A stretch of 24,454 nucleotides of DNA from a virus. The notes below the pieces were generated by a model. The model ran no database searches, was not told the origin of the DNA, and saw only the letters and a list, made by a program, of their open reading frames with translations. The translations under genes were made by a program, and so were the position numbers. The DNA is taken from the IMG/VR virus record IMGVR_UViG_3300027782_000351, positions 1 to 24,454 of that record; one strand, 5' to 3'. Below are positions 15,901 to 22,809 of this stretch, in pieces (the stretch's first letter is position 1; every line of letters begins with the position of its first letter).

Positions 15901-18189
15901 TCAGGAGCGCCAATAATAGCAACAGACGCTCAGATAATATCTGTTTTTGATAATTCAATTCCAGCAAACCCCTGCGCTAGCCGTTTTGCAATTGAACCAG
16001 CCGGGTTAGGTCAATTTAGAATAAAGATAGCTGATAGTTTTATTTTTAATCACGATGCACTTACTGCTGGATTATTTAATTTCGAAATACAGTTGCAATA
16101 TAATGGTGTATGGTATCCATTTTCATTCCAAATACCATTAGGCAATAGAGCTCCAAGATTTACAAACGAACCTTTTGATAACACTATAAATAGAACAACA
16201 ACTATTATAGAAACATTAACAGCGGTAAACGGATCTTTTACGAATGCTACCACTGATTTATATTGGGAAATAACAAGCGGTAATGACGAAGGTTATTTTG
16301 CTATAAATGATTATACAGGAGAATTTTCATTAATTCGTTCTGATATACCAAATGGGATATATACTATTGGCGCGTCCGTTACAGACGCAACTGATTTCAC
16401 ACAAGTTCCGCCATTAAAATTAAATGGAGTTGGAGCATTTCAAAGCTTAACTGATACTACAACTTTTACTATAGTTGTTGTAGGTGATCCATTAACTCCT
16501 TGCTTGCGCGATTTTGACTCGGGGGTATTGTGTTATCAAAGTAGGCCTTATGGTTGGGGCCCGGGTTGGACGATAAACAATACGCCAAAAGGTTTTGGCG
16601 CGGTATATGTTGGAAAAAAAGACATAATGCCATTAGCAGATGGTATTACATGGCCAGATCTGCCAAGTTGTCCGTGGAATGGACAAAAATACCAAAATGC
16701 ATTAAATGTAGCAAAAGAAAATGGCTGCACAACATTAACTGGATTAACACAAGGTACTATGCGTTGGGATGTTAAATTGCATGTTGGGATTAGCGACACA
16801 ACTCAAGGACCTTATTGTATTGGTTCTACTAGACCAGAAAATGTATGGACCGGAGGCAGAGTCAGAACTATTTTATGGTATAGAGAAAACGAAAACGCGG
16901 TTTGGCAAACAGCGACAGATGATAATGGTTTCAATTGTTCTATAGAAGCAACTCCTCCGCCTGTTGGTTTTTATGGTGCTCAGCAATTATGGGGTTGGAA
17001 TACGCCAGCTCGCTTGCAAATTGATCAAGCAATTGAACCAAGGGACGCTTATCGCTTACCTGGTTCTATTTATACCGGAAGTGTTGTAACAAGAGGTTTT
17101 TCTTTTTTTACATCAACTCCTGGCGAGTACTGCTTATGTGTTTATGAAGAAGATTCTTTTTATGACAACAGTGGAGTCTTGGGTGCGCAATGTTTTAACC
17201 CAGCTAGCGTAGGAGAAGGAATAGGACCTTATGTAAGTGTTGAGATTAGTGATGCAAATTTTACATATCCACTAGGGGTTCAAACTAGAACAGCTTATAA
17301 ATATAATTTAAGATTAGCAGAACCATTTGATGATGCGCCAACCGCTTTAGCGTCTAATCAACAAATTTCTAATAAAGGAGAATATGCTTCTCGTCCCGCT
17401 CCGTTATATACATTTGAACTTCAATTAACAGTTGCAGAAGATCAAGTAGAGCCAGATAAAGTAGTTGTCACACAAGCCAGTTTGGATGCAATACAACCCG
17501 CATTATTAGTGCCTGGAGTTAGATGTATAAACGATGACCATATAAACCCTGGCACTGTAAGAAAAATAGCAAATATATCAGGTACAACTATAACATTTGA
17601 TGGCAATACCGATTCTTATTTTGTAGCCAATGATACTCTTATTGCAACATATAATGTGCTTGAAAATGACACTGAAGTCTGGTCTGACAGTGCTGATGGT
17701 CTTAATGTAAAACAATTTTATACAGATTCAAGTCTGCTTACCACATGGGAACCGCCAATGCCAGATAAATTTTACATTTTTAAACAATTAGATAAAGATT
17801 ATAACTCTGGTGATACTCCACCAGACGAAGTGTGGCCAGGAACTACCTCGCCTTACTCGGTTTTAGGATACGCAATGAGTCATCCTTGGTGGGGAGCTAA
17901 ATTTGATGCTAATGGTTCGTTAGTGTCTATTTCTCAAGCAAATCCTCCAAGAGCTATTAATACCCCGGTACTTGGAACTATAGACGCTGGAGGTAATACA
18001 GTGAACATAGTAACTTGTTATGCTCAATCAAATTTCATTACACCTAATACACCATCAAATAACAATACGTATGGCACCGAAAATGTTGACAAACTTACTA
18101 GCATTCCGTTTGGTTATGCTGCTAAAAATGGTGGTTATTATGCGGCTAATATATATTTAGATTTAGATTACGTGCCTTGGGTTCCTTAG
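12916..18189 (+). CDS. Very large tail structural protein with cadherin-like domain
   Basis: A 1757-residue protein, the largest complete one here. Recalled family blocks in order: 'NKDLDDRLIPNGQYRDALNI' (about 14 to 33), 'YKTLTEDQTTRVTDIVPVRA' with 'LAQEITGNRVMYGNYY' (about 400 to 440), and 'YLGVYETRPDESLLDLFWET' (about 916 to 935). These occur in tail or nozzle-type proteins of marine phages. Residues about 990 to 1075 are an Ig-like beta domain. Residues about 1080 to 1190 look cadherin-like ('ITSGNDEGYFAINDYTGEFS'), a fold used for adhesion. From C1196 on, the chain is rich in Trp, Gly and Cys, possibly a receptor or glycan contact. Small beta modules sit near residues 192-257 and 1515-1580. 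There is no signal peptide. The likely place is the short tail, but the exact part is not shown. Confidence 0.75.
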   Translation: MAEIKNTFLQSKMNKDLDDRLIPNGQYRDALNIQIGKSEQDDIGALQSVLGNSNLPIPADDSDLICIGFFMDNQNNRIYRFLTNYIDANPNLINYPDAAAKMKISVYDINSQTYTTLVSGIFLNFSANNSSYINGVNLIENLLFWTDNRNQPRKINVNTALVNPGYYTTETQISVAKYAPVEPISLIKKSVTTVTNVISSNEIEVDDATGIVVGMTIISGAIDSTEFVTVYEVDGNNIILYQDTTLINIGDTLTFLISTMTDQSGDENWPGDPDFLEDKYVRFSYRFRYDDGEYSLMAPFTQIAYIPRQKGYFINGDETAAYRSTIVRWMENNVNNIELLIPLPDTGLNIVNSYKITELDILYKESNSNAVKVIETVTVQRIASESPNINVFVRPYQSQKPYKTLTEDQTTRVTDIVPVRALAQEITGNRVMYGNYYSTYTAPSSINYNVTVSPKTFYFTSFIEYPNHTLKQNRNYQVGFILSDKFGRQSPVILSTVDLTTVGGGAVPVLYGGSTVYAPYVSKEAGYPPTRDWNGNALLVLLNSVITSNRNIPNGTPGLYAESIGGVGGFTVTYSTVTGNAYVFGLDPSVSNSPPKEGDYLRGEYTDYVEILTLYNVGDNYFLTTDGQANNLYNFNPANDPDIKYAYRLNQIGWYSYKIVVRQQEQDYYNVYLPGMLNAYPLNQTYGSQVIYTGDPTTPTLENGINTSDFPTNEFNKTAHIVLINDNINKVPRDLTEVGPDQKQYRSSVELFGRVENDVTLLTFEVDPVVDDPSASQFIYDSVMLPNIFPQISVGDAINYESPEPWYANTVITEILEDTPTVGKCTIKFSPDNITVEDFDTISILLGKNKQYYPTRKPDTVSSIANSRDFDFLPNSVENIIGTAGLNLYQLQTNPMIGRVSTISGIGIDGQYMVPYLGVYETRPDESLLDLFWETATTGLISDLNWDVLTGSDAPVALNDFEYLFFEDQDKNGPDSGTGEDTSPYITENIYAINNSGAPIIATDAQIISVFDNSIPANPCASRFAIEPAGLGQFRIKIADSFIFNHDALTAGLFNFEIQLQYNGVWYPFSFQIPLGNRAPRFTNEPFDNTINRTTTIIETLTAVNGSFTNATTDLYWEITSGNDEGYFAINDYTGEFSLIRSDIPNGIYTIGASVTDATDFTQVPPLKLNGVGAFQSLTDTTTFTIVVVGDPLTPCLRDFDSGVLCYQSRPYGWGPGWTINNTPKGFGAVYVGKKDIMPLADGITWPDLPSCPWNGQKYQNALNVAKENGCTTLTGLTQGTMRWDVKLHVGISDTTQGPYCIGSTRPENVWTGGRVRTILWYRENENAVWQTATDDNGFNCSIEATPPPVGFYGAQQLWGWNTPARLQIDQAIEPRDAYRLPGSIYTGSVVTRGFSFFTSTPGEYCLCVYEEDSFYDNSGVLGAQCFNPASVGEGIGPYVSVEISDANFTYPLGVQTRTAYKYNLRLAEPFDDAPTALASNQQISNKGEYASRPAPLYTFELQLTVAEDQVEPDKVVVTQASLDAIQPALLVPGVRCINDDHINPGTVRKIANISGTTITFDGNTDSYFVANDTLIATYNVLENDTEVWSDSADGLNVKQFYTDSSLLTTWEPPMPDKFYIFKQLDKDYNSGDTPPDEVWPGTTSPYSVLGYAMSHPWWGAKFDANGSLVSISQANPPRAINTPVLGTIDAGGNTVNIVTCYAQSNFITPNTPSNNNTYGTENVDKLTSIPFGYAAKNGGYYAANIYLDLDYVPWVP
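13489..13686 (+). other. Small beta module, copy 1 (inside the 1757-residue gene)
   Basis: Residues about 192 to 257 form a compact beta unit: 'IVVGMTIISGA', then 'VTVYEVDGNNIILY' and 'NIGDTLTF'. It interrupts the flow between the conserved N-terminal blocks. The pattern 'vG..I.G......V..v.g..I.l.....i..Gd.LTF' is shared with the next gene. Confidence 0.5.
17458..17655 (+). other. Small beta module, possible copy 2 (C-terminal, same gene)
   Basis: Residues about 1515 to 1580 carry the same layout: 'LLVPGVRCI', 'TVRKIANISGTTITFDGN', 'FVANDTLIATY'. Likeness to copy 1 is in pattern, not in long identity, so common origin is only suggested. Confidence 0.4.
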
Positions 18190-18229
18190 TAATTTATTAA
18201 AAATCATTAAAAACAAGTAATTATAAGAT

Positions 18230-19804
18230 ATGGCAGCAGTATTAGAATTAAAATATTTTAACTCATTCTGGTTGAAGAAAATGCAATCCATTACCCACGT
18301 AAAAAATACTACGGGGGTATTGGATGGAGCTGTAACTACCGATACTTTGGTTTTAACAGAAGCAAATGATTTTATAGGCGTTGGACAACAAGTGACCGGC
18401 GGACCAACAAGTGGAATTACTACAAATCCGTCTCCGGTTGTTGTATACGTAAATGGCGCAACTATTACGTTAGACTCATCTCAGTCTATTGCGGATGGAG
18501 AAGAATTAACATTTGGGCCTATAACTAACTTTGATCATATACCGGCGGCTTATGAATCAACACTTCCGGAAGGAACAGATTGGTACATTGAAGAAGCAAG
18601 GATTAGAGGCGGGTATAACAATACTATTGTTGATTTAGGCGTAAAAGCTTATATAGTTGAAGACATCAATGGGCAGCAATACCGCGGAAGTTCAATTATA
18701 TACTCTGGTATTTATAATTCCAGAACCGGTGTAAATAATACAAATCAATTTTCTACTGCGCAAGACATAACAAAAAGCGTTGATCCATCTAATGGAACAA
18801 TTCAAAAGTTATATTCAGAAAATACAAATTTAATTATATTCCAAGAATCAAAAGTAAATCAGGCGTTGATTGATAAGAATGCAGTTTATTCTGCTGACGG
18901 ACAACCAATGACAACTTCAGGCGGATTAGTGATAGGTCAAATACAAGCTTATGCTGGTAATTATGGAATATCAACCAACCCGGAAAGTTTTGCTGTTTAT
19001 GGGTATAGAAAATACTTCGTAGATAGAAATCAAAATGCAGTACTAAGATTATCACAAGATGGCATAACCGAAATATCTGCTTATGGTATGTTGGATTACT
19101 TTAGAGATAATTTATCTGCAATTAGTAATAGCGGCCGAATAGTTGGAATGTGGGACATGCATAATAAGCAATACTTATTATCAATGCAGCCCCTTGAAAA
19201 TACATCCGGTCAAAAACCAACACCTACTCAAGCTACAACAGTTGCTTTTGATGAAGATATTAATGGTTGGACAAGTAGATTTTCATTCAAACCAGAACTT
19301 GGCGGAAGTTTAAGAAATAATTTTTACACTTTTAAATCCGGTGGTATATGGGAACATTATTCAACATCTGTTAATAAAGGTACTTTTTATAATGTTAATA
19401 CAAATTCAACAGTTACTCTTGTATTTAATGCTTCGGCTTCAGAGGTTAAAAATTTTAGTACATTAAATTACGAGGGTACAACAGGGTGGGAATTAATTTC
19501 ATTAGTAACAGACACAGATACATCTGTACCTATACAGCCGTTTTCTCAAACATATAATTTAGCGAGCATAGAAAATCAATTATTTTCAAATAATTTTAAA
19601 CGTAAAGAAAATAAATACTTCGCAAATATAATGAATAACTCGCCTGCTGGAAGCGGGGATGTTGTTTGGGGTCAATCCATGACAGGGATAAAAGGGTTTT
19701 ATGCTGTAGCAGATATGCAAATAAATAACTTAACGTATGGATCCCCATCAAGCCGATCAGAGTTGTTTGCAGTCTCAACTGAATATGTAAATTCATCATA
19801 CTAA
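18230..19804 (+). CDS. Tail structural protein (nozzle/propeller-like, putative)
   Basis: A 524-residue beta-rich protein starting 'MAAVLELKYFNSFWLKK'. After an inserted beta module (residues about 36 to 95), family blocks follow: 'WYIEEARIRGGYNNTIVDLG', 'SIIYSGIYNSRTGVNNTNQF', 'KLYSENTNLIIFQESKVNQA', 'AGNYGISTNPESFAVYGYRK' and 'NAVLRLSQDGITEISAYGML'. I recall these from virion proteins of marine and crAss-like phages, often next to or fused with the family of the preceding gene. Repeated beta strands with aromatic turns suggest a propeller-like fold, as in podovirus tail nozzles, but this is inference. The spacing to the 1757-residue gene is 40 bases with no hairpin, so the two are probably co-transcribed. 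The stop overlaps the next ATG by one base. Confidence 0.7.
   Translation: MAAVLELKYFNSFWLKKMQSITHVKNTTGVLDGAVTTDTLVLTEANDFIGVGQQVTGGPTSGITTNPSPVVVYVNGATITLDSSQSIADGEELTFGPITNFDHIPAAYESTLPEGTDWYIEEARIRGGYNNTIVDLGVKAYIVEDINGQQYRGSSIIYSGIYNSRTGVNNTNQFSTAQDITKSVDPSNGTIQKLYSENTNLIIFQESKVNQALIDKNAVYSADGQPMTTSGGLVIGQIQAYAGNYGISTNPESFAVYGYRKYFVDRNQNAVLRLSQDGITEISAYGMLDYFRDNLSAISNSGRIVGMWDMHNKQYLLSMQPLENTSGQKPTPTQATTVAFDEDINGWTSRFSFKPELGGSLRNNFYTFKSGGIWEHYSTSVNKGTFYNVNTNSTVTLVFNASASEVKNFSTLNYEGTTGWELISLVTDTDTSVPIQPFSQTYNLASIENQLFSNNFKRKENKYFANIMNNSPAGSGDVVWGQSMTGIKGFYAVADMQINNLTYGSPSSRSELFAVSTEYVNSSY
18335..18514 (+). other. Small beta module, copy 3 (inside the 524-residue gene)
   Basis: Residues about 36 to 95: 'FIGVGQQVTGGPTSGITT', 'VVVYVNGATITLDSSQS', 'IADGEELTF'. 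It separates 'FNSFWLKK' from 'WYIEEARIRGGYN', which I recall as close neighbours in relatives. It therefore looks like an insertion and matches copy 1 in pattern. Confidence 0.5.
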
Positions 19805-20277
19805 TGACAAATGAAATTCAATTAAATACAGAAAATAGAGTAATAAATAAAGACTTTATCGGCAAAGTCACCGCACTTGAACAAGAAATGTTAAACAGTG
19901 ATCTTCCCGGTATAGTTAAAGGTAATTCTGACAGCTTTCCATTAACTCATTCTTTTTCAGACGGAGTTTATATACGCGAAATGTTTATGGCTAAAGGAGG
20001 GTTTGTTATTGGAAAATTGCATAAATATAATCATACATGGTTCTTACTTAAAGGGGAATTAGAGGTGGCTACAGAAGATGGCGTAAATCATTATATAGCT
20101 CCATGTTATGTAAACGCACCATGCGGAACAAAAAGAGTAATACATGCTATTGAAGATTCAATTTTTATCAACGTGCATGCAAATCCCCATAATATAACTG
20201 ACATAGAAACTTTGGAAAAAGAGTTGGTATGTGATTCATATGAGGATTACGAAGAATATAAACTTTTAAATAAATAG
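19804..20277 (+). CDS. Cupin-fold phage protein
   Basis: A 157-residue protein with a cupin-type beta-barrel at about residues 45 to 128: 'DGVYIREMFMAKGGFVIGKL', H73 and H77 in 'HKYNHTWFLLKGELEVATED', then 'APCYVNAPCGTKRVIHAIED' and H125 in 'FINVHANPH'. H73, H77, H125 and perhaps H114 are candidate metal ligands, though the standard cupin glutamate is not obvious. 'GTKR' after the central turn is shared with small cupin-like proteins that I recall in many phages, whose task is unknown (assembly factor, minor virion part or enzyme). The acidic C-terminal tail (CDSYEDYEEY) is also typical. It overlaps the upstream stop by one base and precedes the ejection-type genes by three. Confidence 0.75.
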   Translation: MTNEIQLNTENRVINKDFIGKVTALEQEMLNSDLPGIVKGNSDSFPLTHSFSDGVYIREMFMAKGGFVIGKLHKYNHTWFLLKGELEVATEDGVNHYIAPCYVNAPCGTKRVIHAIEDSIFINVHANPHNITDIETLEKELVCDSYEDYEEYKLLNK

Positions 20278-20280
20278 AAT

Positions 20281-21258
20281 ATGAGTTTTATAGGAGTAGC
20301 AATTGCCGGAGCGGGTATCGTAGGTAGCGTTGCAACCGGCATAATGGGACAAAATGCAGCCGATAAAATGGCTAGGGCTTCCGCAGCGGATAGAGCAAGG
20401 TTAGAAGCTGAAATAGCTGCGTTTGAAAAAAGTAGACAAGCTATTATAAATCCGTACGCAAGTTTTAAAAATGTTAGCGGACTAGCAAAAGATTTATCTG
20501 GAATGGTTAGTAACCCATATGCAAATTTAGGTGTTGCAACTCAAGCGGCTAAATTTGAGGCAGAAGAAATTGACTTATCATTGGCAAACACATTAGATAC
20601 ATTGAGAGAAACTGGAGCAAGCGCTGGCGGAGCAACTGCATTAGCTATGGCTGCTTTAAAAAGTAAACAAGGTATATCATCTAGCATTGAACAACAAGAG
20701 GCCCAGAATGAAAAATTAAGAGCGCAAGGTGAGCAGCAATTACAGCAAATGCAAATGGCTGAAGCTCAAAGAATACAAAACTTACAAATAACTGAAGCAC
20801 AAAGATTACAACAAGCTGGCGCGGCAGGAAAACAATTTATGTTCCAAGCTCAAGAAGAAAGAGATCAAGCTAAATTAGATAGGTTAGCCGGGTTATCTGA
20901 CTTTGCGGCTAATCAACAAGCTCAAGCTCAATCCGACAGTTTATCTGCAATGACAGGTATGATTGGCGGGATAACAAGCTCTTTGGCCGCCGGGGCTTCC
21001 GCTTACGCTTCCACACAGAACACACCGCCACCTCCACCTCCATCAGATAGACGACTTAAGAAAAATATAAAACCAATGGGTGTTTCTAAAAATGGATTTA
21101 ACATTTATTCATTTGAATATAAAAATGTTAATTTTGGCAAAGGTGTTTTTCAAGGCGTTATGTCTGACGAGATCCCGTCAGAAGCTGTAATAAAAGGGAC
21201 TGATGGATACGATAGAGTAAATTATTCTATGTTGGACGTAGAATTTAAACAAATATAA
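20281..21258 (+). CDS. Putative ejection / internal virion protein with C-terminal S74 chaperone domain
   Basis: A 325-residue protein. Residues 2 to about 23 are a Gly/Ala-rich hydrophobic helix ('FIGVAIAGAGIVGSVATGIM'), as in podovirus ejection proteins. The middle is helical and Q/A-rich, with an imperfect repeat ('MAEAQRIQNLQITEAQRLQQ'), probably a coiled coil. A second Gly/Ala hydrophobic run (about 225 to 245) precedes a proline tract. The last 71 residues start 'SDRRLKKNI' at S255 and include 'GFNIYSFEYKN', 'GVMSDEI' and 'DRVNYSMLDVEFKQI'. These are marks of a short S74 intramolecular chaperone, which aids trimer folding and cuts itself off at the Ser. Cleavage would fall between P254 and S255. 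S74 is usual on tail fibres, so its place here is notable; a fibre-like part remains an alternative. Confidence 0.7.
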   Translation: MSFIGVAIAGAGIVGSVATGIMGQNAADKMARASAADRARLEAEIAAFEKSRQAIINPYASFKNVSGLAKDLSGMVSNPYANLGVATQAAKFEAEEIDLSLANTLDTLRETGASAGGATALAMAALKSKQGISSSIEQQEAQNEKLRAQGEQQLQQMQMAEAQRIQNLQITEAQRLQQAGAAGKQFMFQAQEERDQAKLDRLAGLSDFAANQQAQAQSDSLSAMTGMIGGITSSLAAGASAYASTQNTPPPPPPSDRRLKKNIKPMGVSKNGFNIYSFEYKNVNFGKGVFQGVMSDEIPSEAVIKGTDGYDRVNYSMLDVEFKQI

Positions 21259-21263
21259 TAAAT

Positions 21264-22787
21264 ATGTCATACGCAAATCCACAAAGACAAGTTATATCAA
21301 ACGCACCGGCTTTCCAGAATTTACAGCAGAATATAACATCTGCGGTAAGCACTGTTGCCGGAGCGGTTATTAAACGAGCAGAACAAGAACGGGAAGACCA
21401 GAAAAATAAAGAGCTTCGAGAGTTTAAAGAGTATAAGGAATTGTTTGCCGCAAGTACGGGAGCGACTCAAAATTTTGGAGAAGCCGCTTTAAAAACTCAA
21501 AATGAAAGCAAACTTCGCGTTGATCTTACCTCTGATACTTTAGCTGGTAAAAAAGAAATTTTTAATGCGTCAATGCAAATTAAACCCGGTACAGCGTCTG
21601 ATACTTTAGCGACATCACAACAAATTGTTGCAGAGATTAACGCTTATCCAAGTGTTGTTACAAAAGGACTTGCTCTTTTAGCGGGAACAATTGACACAAC
21701 AAAAACTGGTATGACGAATAATAGAATGTCGTCATTAATAACTGATAATCCTACTGATAATAATAAAGCTTTAATAATAGTTAGCACTGGAAATCCTGAA
21801 AGTGGAAACATTACTGTTGACCGTAGTACTGGATGGAATAATCCTACGTATGTTGTTGAAGCAATAGACCCAACAACTAAGCAAAAAGTTACGGGGCGAT
21901 ACCTTCATTCTGAATTAGTAAAAGCAGAAGCGGCAGGTGGTATAATGCAATTAGTTCCGGATGTTAATGCTAGTTTAGAATCTACTAAAAAAAGAGCTAC
22001 CGGAATATTTCAAGTAGTTACTACTACCGGAAAAAAAGGAGAGACCATACAAGAAACAGACGGTTCTGTTCTACCACAATTCTTAGATCTAGCCAATGCT
22101 AAACCTGACCCAAATAATCAAACTACGGTTGAGAGCTTAGATGGCAAAACATTGTTGAAAAAAGGAATAGTAGTTGCTCCTATTAACAAGGAAGCAATTG
22201 CTAAAAACCCTGATTTTATAGCTTCGACCAACGCGATTGCCGAAGGCATATTAACTAATTTTAGTGAGGCTTATTCTTTGAATAACGATGTAATGGTTAA
22301 AGCTCTTGGTAAAGACGCTGCTTTAACTAAACCAGCTGAGGGCATTACAGACGAATGGAAAGATAAATTTAAAGAAAACTGGAAAGCTTATACTTTAAAA
22401 AATATTCCCGATACACAACCAATCAAAAATGAAGCAGGCGAATTTGTAACAGAAACATTGAAAGCCGAGAAACCAGTTAAACCGCCTAAAGGTGGCGGAG
22501 GAGGGAAACCAACAATGGATATGAAGATTGCAAGTAGAAATTATAGAATACTTACTGGACAAAATAAACATGAGCCAATTGTTGATCCATTAAATAAAAA
22601 AATACAATACGCATATAGTGCCGATGGCAAATTCCGTAAGCAAGAATACATGTCCGGAGTATCCGGAGCCCCTGGCATGTGGGTAGATGCAGCTGATGGC
22701 CCTGGAAATACATACACTAATATTAAGGAATTTTACAATGAACATTCCGATTGGTTTCAAAAACCAGCGTTACCAACTAAAAAATAA
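21264..22787 (+). CDS. Putative internal virion (ejection) protein
   Basis: A 507-residue protein starting six bases after the S74-bearing gene. Residues about 15 to 80 are helical, with a short Ala/Val-rich stretch ('AVSTVAGAVI') and a strongly charged coil ('KRAEQEREDQKNKELREFKE'). The rest is soluble and mixed, rich in Thr, Asn and Ala. A glycine linker (G410 to G414) separates a C-terminal domain of about 90 residues with 'ASRNYRILTGQNK' and a Trp/Gly-rich end. I do not recognise an enzymatic motif and see no lysozyme or transglycosylase residues. The function is inferred from position between two other likely ejection genes. In P22- and T7-type phages, three such proteins leave the head to form a DNA channel through the envelope. 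Confidence 0.5.
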   Translation: MSYANPQRQVISNAPAFQNLQQNITSAVSTVAGAVIKRAEQEREDQKNKELREFKEYKELFAASTGATQNFGEAALKTQNESKLRVDLTSDTLAGKKEIFNASMQIKPGTASDTLATSQQIVAEINAYPSVVTKGLALLAGTIDTTKTGMTNNRMSSLITDNPTDNNKALIIVSTGNPESGNITVDRSTGWNNPTYVVEAIDPTTKQKVTGRYLHSELVKAEAAGGIMQLVPDVNASLESTKKRATGIFQVVTTTGKKGETIQETDGSVLPQFLDLANAKPDPNNQTTVESLDGKTLLKKGIVVAPINKEAIAKNPDFIASTNAIAEGILTNFSEAYSLNNDVMVKALGKDAALTKPAEGITDEWKDKFKENWKAYTLKNIPDTQPIKNEAGEFVTETLKAEKPVKPPKGGGGGKPTMDMKIASRNYRILTGQNKHEPIVDPLNKKIQYAYSADGKFRKQEYMSGVSGAPGMWVDAADGPGNTYTNIKEFYNEHSDWFQKPALPTKK

Positions 22788-22809
22788 GTAATAAACCATA
22801 AATTAAGTT

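Noticed and set aside
20740-20815. GAAGC(T/A)CAAAGA repeat as a DNA element
   Set aside because: It is the coding of an EAQR helical repeat in the ejection-type protein, in frame and imperfect, with no sign of an independent role.
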